Of a DNA stretch of 17,445 nucleotides, positions 8,352 through 13,716 are shown piece after piece. This stretch comes from Bacteroides sp. GTDB lineage: Bacteria; Bacteroidota; Bacteroidia; Bacteroidales; Bacteroidaceae. Where the stretch lies: assembly GCA_030529405.1 (NCBI GenBank), contig JAUMWZ010000017.1, forward strand, positions 1 to 17,445. Reading direction: 5' to 3'. The notes beneath the pieces are model-generated. The model saw nothing but the letters and a program-made list of their open reading frames with translations. It ran no database searches and was not told the DNA's origin. A program made the translations under genes and the position numbers. How positions within the stretch are numbered: the first letter of the stretch is position 1; each line of letters opens with the position of its first letter.

Positions 8352-9287
8352 CTACTTCTTTTCTGCTATTCTTAGCTTTGCACTTCTTGAGCGAGGGTTG
8401 TTGTTTACCTCCTCGTCAGTAGGTGTTATGACCTTATTGTTTACTGCCTTTAGCGGTGCATTAACGTTTCCGAAGAAGTCCACGTCTATTTTCCCATCGG
8501 CATTTCCTGCTTTGACTATGTTTTTCACTATTCTGTCTTCCAGCGAGTGGTATGTTATAACTACAAGTCTGCCACCCTTTTTCAGCACTTCGATAGCAGA
8601 GAATAGCATTTCTTTCAGTGCTTCCATCTCTTGGTTTACCTCTATTCTCAATGCCTGAAACGCTTTTGCCATCTCTTTTTTCTCTCTTTCTCTTCCAAAA
8701 AGATGTTTTATGGCTTCTATGAAATCCTCTATCGTCACAATCTCTTTTTCAGCTCTTGCTTTGACGATTGATGAGGCTATTTTTCTGCTGTTTTTAAGTT
8801 CTCCATACAGGTAGAATATGTCTGCAAGCTGTTCTTCGCTGTATTTGTTTACAACCTCTGCTGCCGTAAGGTTTGAACGCTTATTCATTCTCATATCCAG
8901 CTTAGCATTGTGTCGGAAAGAAAATCCTCTCTCTCCCTCGTCAAAGTGGTGTGACGAAACCCCTAGGTCAGCAAGAATTGCATCAACGCTGTCCACACCG
9001 TGGTAGCGGAGAAAGTTTTTCAAGTATCTGAAGTTGCTTCTTACAAACGTCAGTCTTTTATCGTCTGGAATATTTCTCTCTGCATCTTCGTCTTGGTCAA
9101 AGCTGAAAAGCCTTCCTTTTGTGCCTAGTCTTGATAAAATTTCTCTTGAATGTCCGCCTCCGCCAAAGGTTACATCTACGTAAACTCCGTTGGGGCTTAT
9201 GTTCATACCGTCTACACTCTCTTTCAACATTACAGGTACGTGGTAGGTCACTTCAATATTGTTTTTTTTATCTTGATTGTCAGGCAT
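8352..9287 (-). CDS. rsmH: 16S rRNA (cytosine(1402)-N(4))-methyltransferase RsmH
   Basis: This SAM-dependent methyltransferase (older name MraW) modifies C1402 of 16S rRNA N4 in the decoding centre. The 311-residue length is normal. Signatures seen are the N-terminal HVPVMLKESV (16-25), SAM-binding motif VDVTFGGGGHSREIL (37-51), LADLGVSSHHFD, GFSFRHNAKLDMRMN and the late VVITYHSLEDRIVK followed by the Ser/Arg-rich PRSRSAKLR. It is the first gene of the dcw cluster in this window. In most bacteria mraZ precedes it, but here the upstream 522 nt are non-coding. The start is supported by a near-ideal RsmH N-terminus, and no Shine-Dalgarno sequence is evident. Confidence 0.97.
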   Translation of the reverse strand: MPDNQDKKNNIEVTYHVPVMLKESVDGMNISPNGVYVDVTFGGGGHSREILSRLGTKGRLFSFDQDEDAERNIPDDKRLTFVRSNFRYLKNFLRYHGVDSVDAILADLGVSSHHFDEGERGFSFRHNAKLDMRMNKRSNLTAAEVVNKYSEEQLADIFYLYGELKNSRKIASSIVKARAEKEIVTIEDFIEAIKHLFGREREKKEMAKAFQALRIEVNQEMEALKEMLFSAIEVLKKGGRLVVITYHSLEDRIVKNIVKAGNADGKIDVDFFGNVNAPLKAVNNKVITPTDEEVNNNPRSRSAKLRIAEKK

Positions 9288-9345
9288 ATTTTGCTTTATT
9301 TATCTCTTTTGTGATGATTAAGTTTAGAAAATGTGTATTTGGTTG

Positions 9346-9353
9346 TAAAGTTA
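9346..9353 (-). promoter_or_regulatory. rsmH: possible -7 element for rsmH/dcw operon
   Basis: Read on the minus strand this is TAACTTTA, one mismatch from the Bacteroidota -7 consensus TAnnTTTG. It would place the transcript start about 50 nt upstream of the rsmH ATG. The matching -33 is only TTTC-like (around 9374-9377). This is weak and offered as a candidate only. Confidence 0.25.
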
Positions 9354-9411
9354 CTGTCTATTTGCTGAATTTTGAAATTTATCTTACGGTTTTTGACCAT
9401 TAAGTTATTAA

Positions 9412-9425
9412 CAAGTAGCTACTTG
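9412..9425. promoter_or_regulatory. perfect 14-bp palindrome, candidate operator
   Basis: CAAGTAGCTACTTG is a perfect inverted repeat in the rsmH-glsA divergent region. It lies about 125 nt upstream of the rsmH start and about 385 nt upstream of glsA. Its dyad symmetry without a loop suits a dimeric DNA-binding protein better than a terminator. No cognate regulator is encoded in the window. Confidence 0.4.
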
Positions 9426-9510
9426 ATTGTCTTAATCCTCTCTGTGTCTTTTCTAGCTTTGTTTTGATGCTTTTAATGGTTGGTTTTATATCCTAAAAAG
9501 ATGTGTTTTC

Positions 9511-9598
9511 AAACCATATACAGTCTGCATCTAAACTATATATTGTTTAGGAATGAACTATATACGGTTTGCAAGTCAGCTGTATATGGTTTGCTTTT
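9511..9598 (+). repeat. 22-bp-period TATATA repeat array C
   Basis: Four units start at 9511, 9533, 9555 and 9577, all exactly 22 bp apart. Cores are AAACCATATACAGTCTGC, AAACTATATATTGTTTAG, GAACTATATACGGTTTGC and CAGCTGTATATGGTTTGC. The last unit is nearly identical to the last strong unit of array B and close to that of array D. The array lies about 220 nt upstream of rsmH and about 210 nt upstream of glsA. Confidence 0.85.
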
Positions 9599-9755
9599 TG
9601 TGTAAACTGTGCTTTGTTTGCGTTTGTAGAGAATTGTTTTGCTGTTTAGGCTGAGTTTTCTCATGATTTGAAAAGGCTCTTTTTCGTTTATAGTTTGCTT
9701 TTCAACTTTATTGTCTTTATTTGCTTTTTCGTTTGAGTAGAATTATGTTCGTCTT

Positions 9756-9789
9756 TTTGTGTTCTTTACAAAAAGAATAAGTAAATTTG
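9756..9789 (+). promoter_or_regulatory. glsA: probable Bacteroidota-type promoter for glsA
   Basis: TTTG at 9756-9759 and TAAATTTG at 9782-9789 match the Bacteroidota -33 (TTTG) and -7 (TAnnTTTG) elements. The spacer is 22 nt, slightly above the usual 19-21. Transcription would start near 9794-9798, some 15 nt before the chosen glsA ATG. This also argues against the upstream GTG at 9759 being the translation start. Confidence 0.55.
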
Positions 9790-9809
9790 CGCTTATTTTT
9801 CTTAATGGT

Positions 9810-10628
9810 ATGGAAGAAAAATCAACTTTTTTGATAGATATAGACAAAATATTGAAGAATAAAATGGGTAAGAAAGCCAAACTCTTGCCACGTTTTGTTG
9901 TGTCGTATCTTAAAAAGATTATCCATCAAGACGAGATAAACTCATTCATATCTGATAATAAAGATAAGGTAGGAGTAGATTTTCTTGAAGCATGTGTGAA
10001 GCACTTTGGGGCGAATTTTGAAGTTGAAGGAATGGAAAACCTTCCTGAAAACCAGCTTTGCACATTCGTTTCTAACCACCCACTTGGTGGACTTGATGGG
10101 GTTGTGTTAGGATATATTCTTGGCAAACACTATAACGGTAAGGTGAAATATCTTGTTAATGACCTGCTTATGCACGTTCAAGGGTTGGCACCGATGTTTA
10201 TACCTATAAACAAAACGGGCAACCAATCTAAAGATTTTCCAGCTATGGTAGATGCCGGATTCAATTCATACAACCACATGATTATATTCCCTGCGGGACT
10301 ATGTTCTCGTAGAGTGAAAGGCAAAATTGTAGACCTTGAATGGAAGAAAACCTTTATTGTGAAGAGCATACAGACCAAACGTGTGGTGGTGCCAATACAT
10401 TTTGAAGGCAGAAACTCAAACTTTTTCTATAATTTGGCAAACGTTAGCAAGATGCTGGGAATAAAATTTAATATTGCTATGCTATATCTTGCCGACGAAA
10501 TGTTTAATAGCAAAAACAAAACTTTCAAGATAAAGATAGGAAAACCAATAGATTACCAAGTGTTTGATAAAAGCAAGTCGCCCAAACAATGGGCAGAGCA
10601 CGTCAAAAGTATAGTCTATGGGTTGTAA
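9810..10628 (+). CDS. glsA: GlsA-like O-acyltransferase (glycine lipid synthesis)
   Basis: This is a PlsC/LPLAT-fold acyltransferase of 272 residues. In Bacteroides, GlsA O-acylates the N-acyl-3-hydroxy-acyl-glycine made by GlsB, giving glycine lipids that also feed serine-glycine (flavolipin-type) lipids. Motif I reads NHPLGGLDG (His90, Asp96), with five residues between His and Asp instead of the textbook four. The segment at the usual FPEG position reads FPAG (160-163). I recall both variants from this Bacteroidota subfamily. The ATG at 9810 is chosen because it gives the expected N-terminus and lies just after the predicted promoter. An in-frame GTG at 9759 falls within the promoter. glsB follows after 27 nt, consistent with a two-gene operon. 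A generic lysophospholipid acyltransferase is the alternative, but the neighbour makes GlsA the better call. Confidence 0.82.
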   Translation: MEEKSTFLIDIDKILKNKMGKKAKLLPRFVVSYLKKIIHQDEINSFISDNKDKVGVDFLEACVKHFGANFEVEGMENLPENQLCTFVSNHPLGGLDGVVLGYILGKHYNGKVKYLVNDLLMHVQGLAPMFIPINKTGNQSKDFPAMVDAGFNSYNHMIIFPAGLCSRRVKGKIVDLEWKKTFIVKSIQTKRVVVPIHFEGRNSNFFYNLANVSKMLGIKFNIAMLYLADEMFNSKNKTFKIKIGKPIDYQVFDKSKSPKQWAEHVKSIVYGL

Positions 10629-10655
10629 GAGTTGTGTAAGTGTAAATAGATTTTG

Positions 10656-11669
10656 ATGGAAGATATAATTAGTCCTATAAGCAGAGAACTTATAAAAGCA
10701 GAGCTAACGGAAGACAAACGCCTTAGAATGACGAACAAGAGCAATAATCAGATATACATAATTACTGCTCACGACTCGCCTAATGTAATGCGTGAGATAG
10801 GAAGACTAAGAGAAATTGCTTTTAGAGATGCTGGTGGTGGAACAGGGAAAGAAGTAGATATTGACGAATATGACACTATGGAAAACCCGTACAAACAGCT
10901 CATTGTGTGGGACCCTGATGCTAACGAAATACTTGGAGGATATAGATATATATTGGGTACTGACGTAAGATTTGACGAAAACAAAGAACCGATAATAGCT
11001 ACTTCACACTTATTCCGCTTCTCTGATGAGTTTGTCAATGAATATCTTCCTTATACAATAGAACTCGGACGTTCTTTTGTTACGCTTGAATATCAATCAA
11101 CTCGTGCGGGGAGTAAGGGGCTTTTTGCGCTAGACAATCTATGGGACGGACTCGGAGCATTGACAGTCATCATGCCAAAAGTTAAGTACTTCTTCGGAAA
11201 AGTAACTATGTATCCAAACTATCCGCAAAGAGGTAGAGATATGATACTATACTTCTTGAAGAAACACTTTTGTGATAAAGACGGGCTTGTATTGCCTATT
11301 CGCCCGCTAGAAATAGAGATGAAAGAAGAAGAGCTAGATGCACTTTTCTGTAAAGACACGTTCAGAGAAAACTATAAGCTTCTCAACGCAGAGGTCAGAA
11401 AGCTAGGATATAACATTCCGCCACTAATAAACGCATACATGGGTCTTAGTCCAACAATGCGAATGTTTGGTACAGCTGTGAATTATGGCTTCGGAGATGT
11501 GGAGGAAACAGGTATACTTATAGCGGTAGACGAAATATTAGAAGAAAAAAGGATAAGACACATTCAGAGCTTCATAAAGGAATGTCCGGAGGCTTTGACA
11601 CTACCAACAACAGGTGCAAAAGCCTTTACTCCGAATATGGTTATACCGCAGGAAGAGCATTCCCGTTAA
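10656..11669 (+). CDS. glsB: GlsB-like N-acyltransferase (glycine lipid synthesis)
   Basis: This 337-residue GNAT-like protein belongs to the ornithine-acyl-ACP N-acyltransferase (OlsB) superfamily, often labelled hemolysin A in older annotations. GlsB uses an acyl donor to acylate the amino group of glycine, the first step of glycine lipid synthesis. Visible family features are AFRDAGGGTGKEVDIDEYD (55-73), EILGGYRYILG (91-101), the ELGRSFV motif (136-142) and SKGLFALDNLWDGLG. An in-frame TTG precedes the ATG by one codon, and the ATG at 10656 is preferred. The 3' end overlaps the convergent dgt gene by 29 nt, so the two mRNAs are antisense at their ends. Confidence 0.84.
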   Translation: MEDIISPISRELIKAELTEDKRLRMTNKSNNQIYIITAHDSPNVMREIGRLREIAFRDAGGGTGKEVDIDEYDTMENPYKQLIVWDPDANEILGGYRYILGTDVRFDENKEPIIATSHLFRFSDEFVNEYLPYTIELGRSFVTLEYQSTRAGSKGLFALDNLWDGLGALTVIMPKVKYFFGKVTMYPNYPQRGRDMILYFLKKHFCDKDGLVLPIRPLEIEMKEEELDALFCKDTFRENYKLLNAEVRKLGYNIPPLINAYMGLSPTMRMFGTAVNYGFGDVEETGILIAVDEILEEKRIRHIQSFIKECPEALTLPTTGAKAFTPNMVIPQEEHSR

Positions 11670-12984
11670 TCTTTCTGTACAAATCTAAGGCGAATACGTC
11701 TGTCATTCCAGAAACAAAGTCGAGCACAGCCTGTATTCTTCCGTATAGAGTAGGGGCATTTATGTCGTATTGTTCGGATACTCTATTCATCAGTAGTTTA
11801 GAGTATGTTTTTTCTGGATTAGTAACTGCATCAATCATTAAGCTCAGCAGGGTGCTAATTATCTTAAACCCTGCTAGCTCAATATCTACAACTTCTTGCG
11901 AGCGATATATGCGTTTGTATGCTAAAGCACTGCAGTTTGCGTATGCTCTGTGTGGCGTTTCCGACATAGAGTCTATCAAACAACCCTCAAATTCTCCGCT
12001 TAGGATTTTTTCTTCATTCTCAACAAACACGTTTGTACACTCTTTTATCAGCTTACCTATAACCGATGAACGCAGATATGCTATTTGTTCGTTTTTGTCG
12101 CTAACTATGTCGAATGTTTTTACTAGCTTGTCTTGTTTTTCTTTGCTAAAGTATGCAAGGAACAAGTCTTTTGTTTCTTCTGTTGAGATTATCTTCAGCT
12201 TGTGTGCATCTTCTATATCCATCATCTGATAGCATATATCGTCTGCCGCCTCAACAAGATATACCAGTGGGTGGCGACAATACTTACCCGATGCATCTTT
12301 TCTTTTTTCTATGCCTAAGTGTTCAGCTATTTTCTCGTAGCTTTCTTTCTCTGTTGTGAAAAAACCAAACTTAGGTTTCCCGTTTGCATAAGAAGATGCG
12401 TAAGGATATTTCACTATTGATGCCAAGGTGGTATATGTTAGTGCAAATCCTCCCTTACGTCTGCCTTTGAACTGATGTGTAAGAAGTCGGAAAGCGTTTG
12501 CATTGCCTTCAAAGTGAATTAAGTCATTCCACTCTTCGTCAGTAAGACGACTTCCGTTTACTACCATATTCTTCAACTCGGCACCCTCTTGCTCTTCAAA
12601 GAATTTAGATATTGCTTTTTCGCCCGAATGTCCGAAGGGTGGGTTTCCTAAATCATGTGCCAAGCAAGATGCGGCAACTATTGAGCCTATCTCCATAAAG
12701 TTTGTTTCAAGCAGATGTGGTTTTTTCTTTGAAATCAATCTGGCTACATCGTTGCCCAAAGAACGTCCCACACTAGATACTTCTAAACTATGAGTAAGTC
12801 TGTTATGAACGAACACGCTGCCCGGAAGAGGGAACACTTGCGTTTTGTTTTGCAGTCTTCTGAAAGGTGCAGAGAATATAAGTCTGTCGTAATCTCTCTG
12901 AAACTCCGTTCTGTTTTCTTCTTTTTCTGTATGTCGTTCTTCCATGCCAAACCTTCTGGCAGAGATAAGTTGTTCCCAATTCAT
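11641..12984 (-). CDS. dgt: deoxyguanosinetriphosphate triphosphohydrolase (dGTPase)
   Basis: This HD-superfamily metalloenzyme hydrolyses dGTP to deoxyguanosine and triphosphate, limiting the dNTP pool. The 447-residue protein shows the family N-terminus with RDYDRLIFSAPFRRLQNKTQ (30-49), RLTHSLEV (62-69, His65), the HD motif in SCLAHDLGNPPFGHSGE (His110-Asp111), and the later AADDICYQMMDIEDA metal/substrate segment. The catalytic residues look intact. It converges with glsB (29-nt overlap) and diverges from dut across repeat array D. No promoter is shared with other genes, so it appears monocistronic within the window. Closely related dNTPases with broader specificity cannot be excluded. 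Confidence 0.93.
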   Translation of the reverse strand: MNWEQLISARRFGMEERHTEKEENRTEFQRDYDRLIFSAPFRRLQNKTQVFPLPGSVFVHNRLTHSLEVSSVGRSLGNDVARLISKKKPHLLETNFMEIGSIVAASCLAHDLGNPPFGHSGEKAISKFFEEQEGAELKNMVVNGSRLTDEEWNDLIHFEGNANAFRLLTHQFKGRRKGGFALTYTTLASIVKYPYASSYANGKPKFGFFTTEKESYEKIAEHLGIEKRKDASGKYCRHPLVYLVEAADDICYQMMDIEDAHKLKIISTEETKDLFLAYFSKEKQDKLVKTFDIVSDKNEQIAYLRSSVIGKLIKECTNVFVENEEKILSGEFEGCLIDSMSETPHRAYANCSALAYKRIYRSQEVVDIELAGFKIISTLLSLMIDAVTNPEKTYSKLLMNRVSEQYDINAPTLYGRIQAVLDFVSGMTDVFALDLYRKINGNALPAV

Positions 12985-13021
12985 AGTCTTTTGGTTTTAT
13001 GATACATTTTGCTTGCAAATT

Positions 13022-13029
13022 CAAAGATA
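13022..13029 (-). promoter_or_regulatory. dgt: candidate -7 element for dgt
   Basis: On the minus strand this reads TATCTTTG, an exact TAnnTTTG match about 38 nt upstream of the dgt ATG. It coincides with the left end of the first unit of repeat array D. No good TTTG -33 is at the ideal distance: CAAA at 13043-13046 (plus strand) is too close, and CAAC at 13054-13057 is slightly far. Confidence 0.45.
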
Positions 13030-13131
13030 TACATATTGTTTGCAAACTATATACAACTGACTTCTAAATTATATATAGTCAAAAAACAAACTATATATAC
13101 TTTTCGTAACAACTATATATGGTTTGCAAAG
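13022..13131 (+). repeat. 22-bp-period TATATA repeat array D
   Basis: Five units start at 13022, 13044, 13066, 13088 and 13110, with exactly 22 bp between each. Cores include AAACTATATACAACTG (13044), AAATTATATATAGTCA (13066), AAACTATATATACTTTTC (13088) and CAACTATATATGGTTTGC (13110). A perfect GTTTGCAAAC palindrome (13038-13047) spans the junction of the first two units. This is the most regular copy of the family. It lies between the divergent dgt and dut genes, and its first unit overlaps the likely dgt -7 element. Confidence 0.87.
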
Positions 13132-13167
13132 CGCAAAATGATGCTTTTTGTTCGTTTTGTTAATGCC

Positions 13168-13201
13168 TTTGTGCATTATTAACTGCAAACTTATACATTT
13201 T
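13168..13201 (+). promoter_or_regulatory. dut: possible promoter for dut operon
   Basis: TTTG at 13168-13171 and TACATTTT at 13194-13201 fit the Bacteroidota promoter pattern with one mismatch in the -7 box and a 22-nt spacer. Transcription would begin about 45 nt upstream of the dut ATG. A second one-mismatch -7 box, TACATTCG at 13217-13224, lacks a -33 partner. Confidence 0.35.
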
Positions 13202-13253
13202 CAACCTTATAATAATTACATTCGCACCTAAATAATGAAAACCAAAAACTATC

Positions 13254-13688
13254 ATGATAGTCGAAATAATAAACAAGTCTAAACACGAACTTCCAGAGTA
13301 TGCAACTGAACTGTCGGCGGGTATGGACTTGAGAGCCAATATAGACCAACCAATTGTTGTTCCTCCACTAGGCAGATGTCTTGTGCCAACGGGGCTGTTC
13401 TTATCTTTGCCGAAGGGAGTAGAGGCACAGGTAAGACCAAGAAGTGGACTAGCCATAAAGAAAGGAATAACCGTTTTGAACTCACCAGGCACTATTGATG
13501 CAGATTATCGTGGTGAAGTTATGGTCATTCTGATAAACCTTTCGTCAGAAGAATTTATTATTCAAGACGGAGAGCGTATAGCGCAGATGGTCATAGCAAA
13601 GCACGAAACCGTGAAATGGCAGATAGTTGAAGCCTTAGATGAAACGGAAAGAGGTGCGGGAGGATTTGGACACACAGGCAAAAAATAA
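13254..13688 (+). CDS. dut: dUTP diphosphatase (dUTPase)
   Basis: This trimeric dUTPase converts dUTP to dUMP and pyrophosphate, which keeps uracil out of DNA and supplies thymidylate synthesis. The 144-residue length is typical. All five family motifs are visible in order: AGMDLRA (about 22-28), RPRSGLAIKKG (about 61-71), GTIDADYRGEV (about 80-90), GERIAQMVI (about 105-113) and the C-terminal arm ERGAGGFGHTG (about 132-142). It diverges from dgt, so two dNTP-pool sanitising enzymes flank one regulatory region. It is followed after 28 nt by a TPR lipoprotein gene in the same direction, an arrangement I recognise as common in Bacteroidales. Confidence 0.97.
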   Translation: MIVEIINKSKHELPEYATELSAGMDLRANIDQPIVVPPLGRCLVPTGLFLSLPKGVEAQVRPRSGLAIKKGITVLNSPGTIDADYRGEVMVILINLSSEEFIIQDGERIAQMVIAKHETVKWQIVEALDETERGAGGFGHTGKK

Positions 13689-13716
13689 TTGTTGCATAGA
13701 GAGAGTAAACAGTAAA

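Larger units (their letters stand above)
9288..9809. other. 522-nt non-coding divergent region, rsmH to glsA
   Basis: No open reading frame on either strand resembles a protein, and no MraZ-like reading frame is present. The region contains a perfect 14-bp palindrome at 9412-9425, repeat array C at 9511-9598, and a plausible glsA promoter at 9756-9789. For rsmH, only a weak minus-strand element (TAACTTTA, one mismatch to TAnnTTTG, at 9346-9353) was found. The remaining sequence is T-rich and shows nothing further that I can name. Confidence 0.7.

Noticed and set aside
9119..9403. 94-codon plus-strand frame over the rsmH start, as a divergent small gene
   Set aside because: Most of it is antisense to the conserved rsmH N-terminus, and the rest has no recognisable features.
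9511..9598. Each repeat unit as a stacked Bacteroidota promoter
   Set aside because: Many units read TA-N3-TTTG, one base longer than TAnnTTTG, and the 22-bp period does not fit -33/-7 geometry. Only the dgt-side element at 13022-13029 is an exact match.
9759..9809. Upstream GTG start for glsA at 9759
   Set aside because: It overlaps the predicted -33/-7 promoter, and the extra 17 residues do not look like the family N-terminus. The ATG at 9810 does.
11582..12229. 215-codon plus-strand frame opposite dgt
   Set aside because: It is antisense to a well-conserved dGTPase, and its translation shows no recognisable domain.
13022..13131. Repeat arrays as CRISPR arrays
   Set aside because: There are no unique spacers. 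The period is only 22 bp, the variable part is about four bases, and no cas genes are present.
13235..13282. 15-codon frame (MKTKNYHDSRNNKQV) overlapping the dut start, as a leader peptide
   Set aside because: It is out of frame with dut, has no ribosome-binding feature or attenuator-like hairpin, and chance explains it.
13639..13716. Longer TPR lipoprotein starting inside dut at 13639
   Set aside because: It would place 26 charged residues before a clear lipoprotein signal peptide. The ATG at 13717 gives a proper signal sequence and lipobox.
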